Positions 1-9,649 are shown, numbered from the stretch's first letter. The stretch: DNA of 64,000 nt from Marinifilum sp965230805 (GCF_965230805.1 NZ_OZ246019.1:3472001-3536000); one strand, 5' to 3'. Notes: a model not told the origin generated them from the sequence alone. Numbers and translations are program-made.

Positions 1-429
1 GAAAGGGATAAAAATTATCGAAATCCTCAGAGTTATACAGGGTGTACAGTGCCAGAGATGTATCTTATCCGCGCAGAATGTTATTCAAGAATAAATAGTG
101 GAGCAGACTTTCAAAAAGCAATTGATGATTTAAATACCCTTAGAAGAACACGTTATGTAACGGGTACTTATAACGATTTAACAACGGTTCAGTTACCGGA
201 TGCAGCTACAACTCTTGCTTTCGTTAAAGAAGAAAGAAGAAGGGAAATGGCCGATCAGGGAATGCGCTTATTCGATATTAAAAGATATATAGCAGAAGGT
301 GATGTAATAAATATTGAAAGAATAATTGAGGGAGAATTGCATACTCCTGCCAATAACAACCGATTAATTGTACCTATTGCTCATATAGTCATGCAATATG
401 CTCCTGAGATTGAGCAAAGCGATAGATAA
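1..429 (+). CDS. RagB/SusD family nutrient-uptake outer-membrane lipoprotein, C-terminal fragment
   Basis: The frame is open from the first base, so this is the 3' end of a gene cut by the window edge. The visible 142 residues carry the SusD C-terminal pattern: a helix reading PEMYLIRAECYSR, then AIDDLNTLRRTRY, then an EERRREMADQGMRLFDIKRY stretch, which matches the conserved ERRxEFxxEGxRxxDLxR block of the family. SusD proteins are surface lipoproteins that cap a SusC TonB-dependent transporter and help capture oligosaccharides or peptides. A SusC partner would be expected just upstream, outside the window. The following PKD lipoprotein at 597 is probably a surface binding partner of the same system. 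The substrate cannot be told from this fragment. Confidence 0.88.
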   Translation, partial: ERDKNYRNPQSYTGCTVPEMYLIRAECYSRINSGADFQKAIDDLNTLRRTRYVTGTYNDLTTVQLPDAATTLAFVKEERRREMADQGMRLFDIKRYIAEGDVINIERIIEGELHTPANNNRLIVPIAHIVMQYAPEIEQSDR

Positions 430-596
430 AAACCTATAGTTGGCTGTTTGTTATTAGCCTTTAGCAATTTTGAATAAAGTACTAATAACCAATAGCCAAA
501 TTTTATTTGATAAAAGTACAATGAAAATAAAACAATCAAGATTGAGTAAAGGAGTATTGAATGTTACTTGAATCCTGATACAAAACTTTTAATAAA

Positions 597-1658
597 ATGA
601 AACAAATATATAAATACAAGCTTAAAGCCTTTTTTGCCACGTTTTTGGCAGTGCTGTTGTTTGCAGCCTGTAACGAGGTGGAAGATTTATCCATTACTTT
701 GGATACCCCTGTGGCAGATTTCGTTGTTCGCGATACCTCAGATATAGGATTAAATGGGGTAATAACATTTACCAATAAATCAGTTAACGGGGCGCAGTAC
801 TTTTGGGATTTTGGTGATGGAACTATTTCAGAGGAAGTAGAACCTATGCATTCATATACCGAAGTAGGTACTTATACCATAAGTATGATTGCCCAAAACG
901 GGAAAAATGGCAATTATCTTACTCACGAAAAAACGATGAGTATTGAAGTAACAACAGCACCCTTTGCTTACTTTAATGTGGATACGCTTTTAAAGGCGAA
1001 TAAGGAGGTGCATTTTATTAATAAATCTGCACGAGCGACATCGTATCTTTGGGACTTTGGTGATGGAAACACCAGTACGGATGAAACACCGGATCATATA
1101 TATACAGAAGGGGGAAGATATGAAATCACATTAACTTCAAGCAATGATGATGGAGAAGAAGCGGTTTGGAAAACATACGTTACTGTTCTGGCTCCTTTAT
1201 TAGAAGGGATTTTTGATAATGGACTAACATTAGGTGAATTAGGATGGTCTGTTTTGAATTACGGTACAGCCACACAGGAATGGGAAGCAAATAGTAGATA
1301 TCAAAGTTTATATTTTTCTGCCCATCCAGGTCGTAATCCTGATGGTGTAGATGACTGGGTAATTTCGCCTAAAGTGACCTATGATGGTCTAGCACCCTTA
1401 ACTTTTGATATGATTCAACCTACGTTCGGGAGGTACGATCATGTACCTGTTAAGATTTGGATAGCGAAAAAAGTACCCGAAAGTGCAGATGATTTTACAA
1501 TAATGGTGAAAGAAGTAATAGCTGAAAGTGAAGGATGGGATTCGTATGAATTATCATTGAAAGAACATGTTTCGGAGGGTGAAGAGTTTTATATCGGATT
1601 CCATATATATCAAACTGGATCGCCACGTATCCAAATAGACAATATAATTATCATCTAA
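597..1658 (+). CDS. PKD-domain surface lipoprotein with C-terminal jelly-roll (choice-of-anchor J-like) domain
   Basis: The 353-residue product begins with a lipoprotein signal peptide; the lipobox ends LLFAAC with the lipidated Cys at residue 25, followed by acidic residues typical of surface export in Bacteroidota. Two PKD-like Ig domains follow, each with the signature YxWDFGDG (about residues 75 and 155) and a trailing Y-x-V/I strand. The last 150 residues contain VDDWVISPKV and end in IDNIII, which resembles choice-of-anchor J or cleaved-adhesin type jelly rolls. There is no recognisable catalytic motif. It lies 167 bp downstream of the SusD fragment in the same direction, so a role as an accessory surface-binding protein for that system is inferred. 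Its ligand is unknown. Confidence 0.75.
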   Translation: MKQIYKYKLKAFFATFLAVLLFAACNEVEDLSITLDTPVADFVVRDTSDIGLNGVITFTNKSVNGAQYFWDFGDGTISEEVEPMHSYTEVGTYTISMIAQNGKNGNYLTHEKTMSIEVTTAPFAYFNVDTLLKANKEVHFINKSARATSYLWDFGDGNTSTDETPDHIYTEGGRYEITLTSSNDDGEEAVWKTYVTVLAPLLEGIFDNGLTLGELGWSVLNYGTATQEWEANSRYQSLYFSAHPGRNPDGVDDWVISPKVTYDGLAPLTFDMIQPTFGRYDHVPVKIWIAKKVPESADDFTIMVKEVIAESEGWDSYELSLKEHVSEGEEFYIGFHIYQTGSPRIQIDNIIII

Positions 1659-1743
1659 AACAGATTTGATACCTTATATAAAGAATTGTATTTCAAGAGG
1701 AGCACCACAAAGTGTTCCTCTTGTTGTAAGATAGTAATTCCCA

Positions 1744-1769
1744 TTAACCTAAATTAACTCAGATTAACT
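1744..1769. promoter_or_regulatory. Three direct TTAACY repeats, 10-bp period, upstream of ABC permease
   Basis: TTAACC, TTAACT and TTAACT start at 1744, 1754 and 1764, exactly one helical turn apart, about 160 bp upstream of the permease gene at 1927. The same TTAACC-N4-TTAACC arrangement occurs at 13766 and, inverted, at 16901. Direct repeats spaced about 10-11 bp are the usual target geometry of OmpR-family regulators, so a shared operator is a reasonable inference but is unproven. Confidence 0.35.
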
Positions 1770-1926
1770 CAACTTTGGCTCAATAATTGATATAAAAACG
1801 TGTTTTTTGAAATGAAATTTGATGAGACGACCCGTAAAACAGAACCAATAGAATAAATAAAATGTTAGTAGATTGTTTTTGCCTAAGCATTATACCAACA
1901 CCTAACACCTAACTGCTAAATAAAAA

Positions 1927-4179
1927 ATGAAAATTACATTAAAAATTGCAAAACTGCAGCTCCTAAACCTGATGTATTCGCCCATATCCTGGGTGGTTCT
2001 TATGGTTTTTGCGCTTTACTCTGGTATTCAGTTTACCGGTGGATTGGAGTCCATACACGGATTCTTTAAACAGAGACCCGACGGGATGAGCCTAATCACG
2101 AACCGCTTGTTTACCCGGGATTACTATGGTTACTTCTTTAAAATGAAGGAGCTTATGTTCCTGTTTGTGCCCATACTAACTATGGGTTTTATCAGTAACG
2201 AGATGAACAGCGGAACCATTAAATTGCTTTATTCCTCGCCTTTGAAAATAAGGAATATTGTTGTAGGTAAATATGTGGCTATGTTGGTGTTCAGTCTGGC
2301 TATCATATTGGTTATGGCAATGGCTATTATTGGAGCCGGGTTTTTTATTCCCGGTATGGATACAGGTGTTACCATAGCCGGTTTAATAGGTTTCTTTTTA
2401 CTGATTGCTACTTACTCAGCTGTTGGTTTGTTTATGTCTTCCCTGTCGCGTTACCAGATTATTTCCGGTATTGCAACCATAGCCTTTTTATATGTGCTCG
2501 ATTTTCTGGGAGGTTTGGCACAAGACGTACCGGTACTGAGAGACATATTGTATTGGTTATCCATTTCAAACCATAGCACACCGGCACTTCAGGGGTATAT
2601 GGTGAGTACCAATATCTTTTACTTTATCATTGTGTCGGTTTTATTCCTGGCCTTTACAGTAAATAAACTGCATGCCGACCGCCAGAACAAAAAAGGAAAA
2701 CAAAAAATAAGATTACAATCAGCAGCCTACCTGTGTATTGCCATTGTGTGCATTGGCATTGCAGCCATCCCTAAGTTGAAGGTGTATGGCGATATGACCG
2801 AAACAAAAATGCATACAGCCCACCCGGGTACACAGGAGATTCTTGATCAGCTTAAGGAAGACCAGCTAAAGGTTAAGTTCTTTGGACATGTAAACTCCAG
2901 TGATATAAGGCCTTCCAGAAGAAGGTTGAATGAGCGAAAGTTTTACAGTATTTATACGCGCTTTTTAAGAGATACTGAATTTGAATACCAAATGTTTTAT
3001 GCACCTGTAGAATGGGATAGTTTCAAAGGAGAAGCTAAGAATTACAGCCCCCGCAAAAAAGCCGAAATGCTTGCCTATTACGAAGGTCTGGACATGAACG
3101 AAATTAAGGACCTTAACGAGTTGGATGCAACGGATCAGGAAGCTATAGGAATGTACGAAATGGATTTTGGTGTGCTGGAAAAAATTATTTATAAAGATCA
3201 GCATGTCTTTTTAAAGCGGGAACGAGATGATGTGGCTCTTGATGCATTGGAAATTGACTATGCCACTCAATTTAAAACCTTGATACATTCTCCTTATCAG
3301 GTGAGCTTTATTACAGGGCACAAGGAAAGAAGCATTAAACGTGCCTGGGAGCAGGACTGGAACCGTATGGCAAAAGTATGGAAACACCGTTCGGCTTTGA
3401 TAAACCATGGTTTTATAGTGAATAGCCGGGATATTACAAAAGGAGATATAAAGGAGGATACGGATATCCTGATGATTTTGGATCCGATGATTGCCTATAG
3501 CGAAGCCGAACTTTCAAAAATCAAGTCTTATATCGATAAGGGAGGGAATCTACTTATTGCGGCTGAAGGTAAAAACAGTGCTTTTATCAATCCACTTTTA
3601 AGCTTGATTAATGTAGAGCTTCAGAATTCTTCTATTCTAAGTGACCACACCGGACGTTTGGGTGAGCTATGTATGGGTACAGTCAATAAAAATGCTCCAG
3701 GATTGCTTACCGATTACGGAATGCACGAAATAGAATTGCCGGGAGCATCTCCGCTCACTTATAAAGAAAAGGATGGTTTTAAGGTGACTCCATTGCTAAA
3801 CACTAATGGCCAACAAACAAGTCTTGCAGGTCAAGATCAAAAGGAAAGCTTTACCGTAGCATTGGCATTGGAGCGCAATAAAAATGGCAAGCAACAAAAA
3901 ATTGTTGTTGTCGGAGATGCCGATTTTGCTGCCGATAAAGTTATTATGAAGAATAGGAGAGATCCTTTTACAGCAAACACGCTTTTTTATAAAAACATTT
4001 TCCGATGGTTTACTGCCGGTGAATATCCATTGTTGTTCGAACCCAATGAAGGAAGCGACAATAAAATAATCATGAGCAATGCCAAAGAGAAGGTATATAA
4101 GGTCATATACATCTGGATTTTCCCATTTGCCATATTATTTATTGGCGGATTTATTTTCTGGAGAAGGAGGAGGATGTAG
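1927..4179 (+). CDS. ABC-2 type permease fused to GldG-like auxiliary domain (Gldg family protein), copy 1
   Basis: The 750-residue protein starts with an ABC-2 permease half: hydrophobic helices near residues 15-35, 70-90, 115-140, 150-175, 180-200 and 230-250, with the family motif SGTIKLLYSSPLKIRNIVVGK between helices 2 and 3. After another helix at about 265-283 comes a large extracytoplasmic region of the GldG/ABC_transp_aux type, including a Gly/Asp-rich DKGGNLLIAAEGKNSAFINP stretch and VVVGDADFA. One last membrane helix precedes a basic tail (FWRRRRM). In gliding Bacteroidota GldF (permease) and GldG are separate proteins that work with the ATPase GldA; here they are fused. The gene at 5797 is a full-length paralogue with the same layout, and the ATPase gene lies between them. 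The exported substrate is unknown. Confidence 0.85.
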   Translation: MKITLKIAKLQLLNLMYSPISWVVLMVFALYSGIQFTGGLESIHGFFKQRPDGMSLITNRLFTRDYYGYFFKMKELMFLFVPILTMGFISNEMNSGTIKLLYSSPLKIRNIVVGKYVAMLVFSLAIILVMAMAIIGAGFFIPGMDTGVTIAGLIGFFLLIATYSAVGLFMSSLSRYQIISGIATIAFLYVLDFLGGLAQDVPVLRDILYWLSISNHSTPALQGYMVSTNIFYFIIVSVLFLAFTVNKLHADRQNKKGKQKIRLQSAAYLCIAIVCIGIAAIPKLKVYGDMTETKMHTAHPGTQEILDQLKEDQLKVKFFGHVNSSDIRPSRRRLNERKFYSIYTRFLRDTEFEYQMFYAPVEWDSFKGEAKNYSPRKKAEMLAYYEGLDMNEIKDLNELDATDQEAIGMYEMDFGVLEKIIYKDQHVFLKRERDDVALDALEIDYATQFKTLIHSPYQVSFITGHKERSIKRAWEQDWNRMAKVWKHRSALINHGFIVNSRDITKGDIKEDTDILMILDPMIAYSEAELSKIKSYIDKGGNLLIAAEGKNSAFINPLLSLINVELQNSSILSDHTGRLGELCMGTVNKNAPGLLTDYGMHEIELPGASPLTYKEKDGFKVTPLLNTNGQQTSLAGQDQKESFTVALALERNKNGKQQKIVVVGDADFAADKVIMKNRRDPFTANTLFYKNIFRWFTAGEYPLLFEPNEGSDNKIIMSNAKEKVYKVIYIWIFPFAILFIGGFIFWRRRRM

Positions 4180-4692
4180 TCAATGGTCATTGGTCATTGG
4201 TCAATAGTCATTAGTCATTAGTCAATAGTCATTGGTCATTGGTTAACAGTCAATAGTCAATGGAAACGAAAAAAACAGTATAAGAACCACGCTGCCCCAC
4301 GAGTCCCCTCGTGAGGTATGTTCAAAATCACACGATACAATCGTGCGATAGCGTGGGGGACATAGCTTAAAAGAAAAAATTAACAAATAAAAAGCAACAC
4401 AGTATGGAGCCAGAAAAAAGCAATAAAGAATTGAGGATGGTACCTCATAAAAAAACTCTGCGTCTCTGTGTCTCTGTGTTTATTTATAAATCATCATAAA
4501 TAAAAGCTACTAGCCGTTAGCCATTAGCTCATAGCTTTAAAATCAGCAAATAAACAGTTCAACAAACTAAAAAGAAAAGAGTATGGGGCCAGAAAAAAGC
4601 AATAAAGAATTGAGGTTGTTAACTCATAAAAAAAACTCTGTGTCTCTGTGTCTCTGTGTTTATTTATAATTTATCATTAATACTAAAACATC
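4180..4692. other. 513-bp intergenic region of minisatellite-like and palindromic repeats
   Basis: No gene is seen here. From 4180 to 4262 the sequence is a simple-sequence tract of shuffled GTCATTGGTCAATAGTC units. From 4287 to 4356 there is a nested palindrome: outer arms CCACGC (4287-4292) and GCGTGG (4351-4356) enclose two small hairpins, CACGAG-tccc-CTCGTG (4298-4313) and CACGA-tacaa-TCGTG (4331-4345). The remainder holds the duplicated segment listed separately. The region splits an otherwise compact ABC gene cluster. Confidence 0.7.
4401..4677. repeat. Direct repeat of about 97 bp, two copies
   Basis: Segment 4401-4497 (starting AGTATGGAGCCAGAAAAAAG) recurs at 4580-4677 with only a few substitutions. 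Both copies end in a CTCTGTGTCTCTGTGTTTATTT tract (shown here in pieces: CTCTGTGTCT then CTGTGTTTATTT). The copies are separated by about 80 bp that include another low-complexity TAGCCATTAGCTCATAGC stretch. The repeat lies just upstream of the ATPase pseudogene and could carry its promoter or leader. It resembles the short intergenic repeats common in Bacteroidota, but its function is unknown. Confidence 0.7.
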
Positions 4693-5670
4693 ATGTCAAA
4701 CAAAATATTAGAAATCAAAAACCTGTCGCACCGTTATACTAAAAACTGGGCTATCCGCGACATCAATATAGAAATGCACTCCAACGAAATCTTGGCTTGT
4801 TAGGGTCCAACGGAGCCGGTAAATCAACCACCATGAATATTCTTTGTGGTGTTTTGAACCAAAGCGAGGGCGAGGTATTTATCAACGGTATCGACCTGCG
4901 TAAAAACCCGGAAGAAGCCAAAAAGAACATTGGTTTCCTGCCACAAAAACCGCCTGTTTACCCGGATTTAGCCGTAGAAGAATACTTAAAGCATACGGCA
5001 CACCTACGTTTTGTGCCAGAGAAAGAAATCCCTGCAGCCTTGGAAGCCGCCATGGAAAAATGTGGTTTGCTACACATGCGAAAAAGACTCATCCGTAACC
5101 TATCGGGAGGTTACCAGCAGCGAGTAGGTATTGCACAGGCCATTATCCACAAACCAAAGCTGGTTATTTTTGATGAGCCAACTGTAGGTCTGGATCCGAA
5201 TAATATTGCCGAGATTCGTGAGTTGATTCGTGAAATCGCACAGGATCGTGCCGTAATCCTTTGTACGCACATTCTGCCTGAGGTACAGATGATATGCAGT
5301 ACGGTAAAGATGATAGAAGCAGGTAAACTGGTATTTGCCGACACCATTGATGCCTTTAATAACGTGATTGAGCCAGATACCATGACTGTATCCTTCGACA
5401 ATCCCCCAACCAATCCCGAATTGATGGAAATAGACGGGGTGCTGGAGATCAAGGTTGAACAACTAAAAACTGGAAGCCAGTTCCGCGTGAAGTTCGATTT
5501 CCACCAAAGAATGTATCGGAAGAAACTCATTAGAACAGAGCGTAAAGAACGATTGGAAACTAAAAGAAGTAGCCATCGAAAAGCAATCGCTTGATTTAAT
5601 ATTTGCACACTTATCAGGGAAATCCCCCTCTATCTCCCCCGAAAGGGGAGAAACCAAATCGTATGGATAA
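4693..5670 (+). pseudogene. GldA-like ABC transporter ATP-binding protein, interrupted by two frameshifts
   Basis: Translation from ATG 4693 gives the normal ABC start (MSNKILEIKNLSHRYTKNWA), then hits TAG at 4801. Reading on in the next frame gives Walker A (LGSNGAGKST), signature LSGGYQQRVGIAQA, Walker B (KLVIFDEPTVGLD) and the H-loop (CTHILPE). The break is explained by one missing G near 4794 (TTGGCTTG where TTGGGCTTG would encode LGL). Near 5508 one extra A (CACCAAAG) shifts the frame again; past it the original frame resumes as NDWKLKEVAIEKQSLDLIFAHLS, a normal C-terminus, ending at TAA 5668. Both indels lie in short homopolymers, so sequencing error is as likely as true decay. As read, only an internal product of about 265 residues from TTG 4797 could be made. 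The intact protein would energise the two flanking fused permeases. Confidence 0.85.
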
Positions 5671-5786
5671 GTGTTTAGACTATTAAACATATAACTGCAA
5701 GACATTGCAAGATCTACAATGACTACTTACATCATGTAAATCATGCTTGCTACTGTGATCCCCCTTGGGATACTTAGAGGGGGCTA
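5621..5786. repeat. G/C-run hairpins between ATPase pseudogene and second permease
   Basis: CTCCCC-cgaaa-GGGGAG (5634-5650) is a short stem-loop that overlaps the predicted last codons of the ATPase. A second pairing of CCCCCT with AGGGGG spans about 5760-5785. Such CCCCCT/AGGGGG repeats are frequent intergenic elements in Bacteroidota. The first one supplies the last dozen or so codons of the ATPase frame, which suggests it arrived at the 3' end of the gene. Confidence 0.45.
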
Positions 5787-5796
5787 CTTGTAAAAA

Positions 5797-8115
5797 ATGA
5801 AAACAACAATAAGAATAGCAAAACTCGAACTGAACAACTTGTTCTATTCGCCACTGGCATGGTTGGTGCTGGTGGGCTTTAGTATTTTTACGGCTTACGA
5901 AATTATTCCTGATCTTACACACATGGCAAAAATGTTGGGTTTGTATCATACAGAGTTTGGGGGAATAACCCATAGGCTTTTTACCTCTGAAAAAGTGGGA
6001 TACCTTGGGAATACACGTACCCTGTTAATGGTCTTAATTCCTTTAATTAGCATGGGAGTCATCAGTCGCGAGGCTAGTAGTGGTTCCATTAAGCTCCTGT
6101 ACTCTTCGCCTATTAAGTTAGGTTCCATTGTAATGGGTAAATACCTGGGGGTTATGGTTTTTGTGAGCATGCTGATGTCTATATCCTTGCTGGCTATATT
6201 TATCGGTAACTTTACGGTTGAGCAATTGGATTTTGGAAGTTTGATAAGTGTCTTTATCCATTTATACCTGTTTGCGGCTTTAATTGCTGCCATTGGGGTA
6301 TTTATATCCACCTTTTCGGCTTACCCCATTGTGGATGCCGTAGCCACCATCGCCCTGGTTTATGGTTTAGATTTGCTGTATGGTTTGGTTGATGAAGTAC
6401 CGGTAATAAGTACCATTATGTACTGGATGGCACCATCGCAACAAATGGGATATGCCTTCAAAGGCTTGGTTACTTCACAGTCCCTGCTCTATTTTGTGGT
6501 ATTGATCATCCTGTTTGTATCCTGGGCTTACCTTAGAATGGTACTAAAACGCCAAACAAGTACGGCCAAGTGGATGACCCGTGCAAAAATGACAGGCTTG
6601 CTTTTATTTGCCATGGGGGTAATTTACATCACCACCATACCGACATTGCTTTGGTACAAGGATATGAGCGCAACGCAGAAGAATGTATTGAGCCCGGTAA
6701 GTAAAGAGGCTTTGATAGATTTGAAGGATCAACCCATTAAAATTACCACCTATGTGAATTTGTTTCAAGGTGATACCCGAGGATTAATGCCGGAAGATCA
6801 TGTTACTGCCAAAGATTTTTTCCATAAATATTACCTGGAATATCCACAAATTGAAATGGATTTTGTGTACTTCTACAAGCCATCACAATTGGAGGGGTAT
6901 CAAAGAAAAAGTCTGCCCGGCGACCCCATAAGCCTGGATGAGACCATCAAGTATATGTCCAATTTATTGAAAATGGATATCAATGATATTCACCATATTG
7001 ATGAGTTGGGATTAAGTGATGATATTGTAAAAAACTACGCCAATTTCCATTTCAGAGTGCTGGAAAGCAAGGGAAAACAAAGCATCCTAAAGTATAAATT
7101 TGATGATAAGAAGGCCGTGCCGGCTCAGGCACAAATAACGGCTGCATTCAAACGATTGGTAGGCAATAGCTATAAGATTGCTTTTGTAGAAGGCCACCGG
7201 GAAAGAGGGATGAATGTGAATGAAAAGCTGGCAAGTACCCGAACTGCTTATCGTCCAAAGATAAATTACCCTGAAAATTATGATTTAGCCATCTCTTCAG
7301 CCGACCAGCGACGATCTTTAATAAACAATGGTTTTGAAGTAGTGAGTTTAAACCTTAGCCAGGAAGTTCCTTCGGATGTTGATGTATTGTTGATTGCAGA
7401 ACCCAAATCAGAATTTTCAGAGCAGGAACTGGCCAATCTGAAAAAGTATAGCGACAAAGGTGGGCACCTGATCATTACCTCGGGACGTGACAATGAAAAG
7501 ATAATGAATCCGATTGTGGCAGATTTTGGTGTGGAATACCTGCCTGGAATATTGGTGAACGATAACCCCAAATATCCGGCTGATTATAACCTGGCTGAAC
7601 CCCATGGTGAATTCAAAGAAAGTCTTCGTTTAAATACCCCTGTCGGGCTTGGGAAAGCCACTGCTTTAAAGCTGGATGAAAACAAGGGTTTTAAATCCTT
7701 TGTTCTGTTAAGCTCCAAAGCTAAGGAAGCTTGGTTGGATGCCACAGGACCAAACAAGTTTGGAGAGATTACATACAACGAAGCCGAAGGCGACCAAAAA
7801 GCAAGCCTTCCGATTGCCGTTCAGTTGGAAAGAACAGTAAATAATAAAAGCCAGAAAGTGCTAATTGCTTCCGATACCGATTTTTTGAGTAATGGAAGTC
7901 GTGAGGTAGGTAACGGAAGCTTTATGCCTTATTTGTCAAAGTGGATGACCAATGGCGATTACCCACTGGATATACCGGTTGTTGAAGGAAAAGATAATCG
8001 TGTAAGCATTGCCTGGGAAAACATTATTTGGTTAAGCTTGCTGATGTACTTTTTGGTACCGGGTCTGTTCGCCTTCTTTGGCGGCAGAATGTTACTGAAA
8101 CGAATGAAGAATTAA
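5797..8115 (+). CDS. ABC-2 type permease fused to GldG-like auxiliary domain (Gldg family protein), copy 2
   Basis: The 772-residue protein matches the product of 1927-4179 along its whole length: the same start (MKTTIRIAKLELNNLFYSPLAWLVL), the same SGSIKLLYSSPIKLGSIVMGK motif, six to seven N-terminal helices, a long extracytoplasmic GldG-like region, and a final helix (about 745-765) before the basic tail. The extracytoplasmic part contains DKGGHLIITSGRDNEKIMNP and VLIASDTDF, paralleling copy 1. Two diverged fused permeases next to one ATPase suggest a heterodimeric ABC exporter of GldAFG type. Since GldFG-type systems occur in both gliding and non-gliding Bacteroidota, a motility role cannot be claimed. 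No other gliding or type IX secretion gene is present in the window. Confidence 0.85.
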   Translation: MKTTIRIAKLELNNLFYSPLAWLVLVGFSIFTAYEIIPDLTHMAKMLGLYHTEFGGITHRLFTSEKVGYLGNTRTLLMVLIPLISMGVISREASSGSIKLLYSSPIKLGSIVMGKYLGVMVFVSMLMSISLLAIFIGNFTVEQLDFGSLISVFIHLYLFAALIAAIGVFISTFSAYPIVDAVATIALVYGLDLLYGLVDEVPVISTIMYWMAPSQQMGYAFKGLVTSQSLLYFVVLIILFVSWAYLRMVLKRQTSTAKWMTRAKMTGLLLFAMGVIYITTIPTLLWYKDMSATQKNVLSPVSKEALIDLKDQPIKITTYVNLFQGDTRGLMPEDHVTAKDFFHKYYLEYPQIEMDFVYFYKPSQLEGYQRKSLPGDPISLDETIKYMSNLLKMDINDIHHIDELGLSDDIVKNYANFHFRVLESKGKQSILKYKFDDKKAVPAQAQITAAFKRLVGNSYKIAFVEGHRERGMNVNEKLASTRTAYRPKINYPENYDLAISSADQRRSLINNGFEVVSLNLSQEVPSDVDVLLIAEPKSEFSEQELANLKKYSDKGGHLIITSGRDNEKIMNPIVADFGVEYLPGILVNDNPKYPADYNLAEPHGEFKESLRLNTPVGLGKATALKLDENKGFKSFVLLSSKAKEAWLDATGPNKFGEITYNEAEGDQKASLPIAVQLERTVNNKSQKVLIASDTDFLSNGSREVGNGSFMPYLSKWMTNGDYPLDIPVVEGKDNRVSIAWENIIWLSLLMYFLVPGLFAFFGGRMLLKRMKN

Positions 8116-8217
8116 AAATAGACGATTAAACAGTAGACAATTAGATATTTAGAATTCTAAGAGTCTACTATCTAAGTCTCTACAAATTATCAATGAATTA
8201 ATATAAATTTATAAAAA

Positions 8218-9447
8218 ATGAAAAAATTACTATTAGTGGTAGTTGCCATACTAGGTATAAACTCTGCCTTTTCGCAAGGAATTGAATTTGAGCACGGAAC
8301 TTTAGCCGAAGCATTCGCCAAGGCAAAAAAAGAAAACAAAATGGTATTTGTTGATACCTATACAAGCTGGTGCGGGCCATGTAAACGCCTGAGCAAAGAA
8401 GTATTTCCACAAAAAATTGTTGGCGATTATTTTAATCCGCGTTTTGTGAATGTTAAAATTGATGCCGAAAAGGGAGAAGGTGTAGACTTTGCTAAAAAAT
8501 ATAAGATAACAAATTACCCAACATTATTATTCTTTAGCCCGGATGGCGAAGAAATGCATAGAGTACTTGGCTTTACGCAAGCAGATGGTTTAATTAATGA
8601 TGCTAAAATAGCCGAGGATCCTTCAATGCAATTAGAAGCGCTGCAAAAAAGATATAATGAGGGCGAGCGCGATCTGGATTTCTTGATGCAGTTGTGCGCA
8701 CAGCTAGGTAGGCAGAGAAAGATGGATGAGATTTATAAAATTGGGGCAGCCTACACAAAAACCATCAAGATGGAGCAATTGTACGACCCTAAGGTATTTC
8801 AAATGGTAACCTGGTCTACAATACTGGAATTCGAAGATGAGGCTTACCAGTTTATTTATAACAACTGGGATAAAATTATTGAAAAAACAGGCATACAAGA
8901 AAGGGAACTCCAGAGAACAATGCGAAAGCCGGCGGGTAAATATATTGGAAAAATAGCCGAAGACAAGAATAATAGTATTGAAGATATTGATAAGTCCATT
9001 GAACGTGTTAAAAAAGTCTTAGCAACCGTTAATAAAGAGGCTCTATATTCTGCGCATTATTTGGCAAAAGGCGATATAGATAACTGGTATATTCTACAGA
9101 AGCAAATGCTGAACAAGAGAATAGAGGAGAAAGACTGGAGAGGTATGCGCGTTGCTATGTACATGATGGCAGAGACGATTAATGAGAATAGCGATGTATT
9201 TGACGGGAGTGGTATGTATAAAAAGCTGATTAAAGATTTTACTCAGTTAGAAAAAAAATACGAGGAAAACTTCGATTATGGTGCTTACCAAAGCATTATA
9301 CGTTTATACAAATTAGATGGCAACAAGAAAAAAGCCTTGGAATATTTAGAAAAATTTAAGTTAGACGTTGAAAAGAAGTTCATACCTATTCTAAAACGTT
9401 TGCCAAAAGACGAGCAAAAATTTATAGAAGAGATTGAGCAGATGTAA
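8218..9447 (+). CDS. Secreted thioredoxin-fold protein
   Basis: The 409-residue product has a cleavable signal peptide (hydrophobic core LLLVVVAILGI, likely cleavage after AFSQ at residue 20). A thioredoxin domain spans about residues 25-130 with the active site WCGPCK (Cys52 and Cys55) and the cis-proline motif NYPTLLFF. This suggests a periplasmic disulfide reductase or isomerase. The remaining 270 residues are helical, charged and without a recognised domain; they may form a TPR-like or substrate-binding region. The gene lies 102 bp downstream of the second permease in the same direction, so co-expression is possible but a functional link is not evident. Confidence 0.82.
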   Translation: MKKLLLVVVAILGINSAFSQGIEFEHGTLAEAFAKAKKENKMVFVDTYTSWCGPCKRLSKEVFPQKIVGDYFNPRFVNVKIDAEKGEGVDFAKKYKITNYPTLLFFSPDGEEMHRVLGFTQADGLINDAKIAEDPSMQLEALQKRYNEGERDLDFLMQLCAQLGRQRKMDEIYKIGAAYTKTIKMEQLYDPKVFQMVTWSTILEFEDEAYQFIYNNWDKIIEKTGIQERELQRTMRKPAGKYIGKIAEDKNNSIEDIDKSIERVKKVLATVNKEALYSAHYLAKGDIDNWYILQKQMLNKRIEEKDWRGMRVAMYMMAETINENSDVFDGSGMYKKLIKDFTQLEKKYEENFDYGAYQSIIRLYKLDGNKKKALEYLEKFKLDVEKKFIPILKRLPKDEQKFIEEIEQM

Positions 9448-9458
9448 GGGGATTCAAA

Positions 9459-9491
9459 GGATGACTAACTGTAATGTACAGATGGTCATCC
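9459..9491 (+). terminator. Stem-loop after the thioredoxin-fold gene
   Basis: GGATGAC (9459-9465) pairs perfectly with GTCATCC (9485-9491), and an inner CTGT/ACAG pairing extends the stem. It starts 12 bp after the stop codon. There is no clear T-tract, so it may be a weak terminator or an mRNA-end stabilising hairpin. Confidence 0.45.
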
Positions 9492-9649
9492 TATGAAATA
9501 AATTAATGCCTGAATTAAAGGGATAAATGTTAGAATCTTCTGTGCTATCCAACTTATTGAAACATCCAGCTGTAAATTAGGCAAGTACTCAATTGACTAG
9601 ATTGTTGAATTGTCAGGCAATGATGCCAAAATGAAGCTTAAAGCTATTT

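Noticed and set aside
5111..5608. Minus-strand open frames over the ATPase gene
   Set aside because: The plus-strand frames contain all ABC motifs in order, so the minus-strand frames are shadows.
9492..9649. Possible decayed transposase fragment before the first MITE
   Set aside because: Short translations showed no transposase motif and several stops; nothing could be supported.
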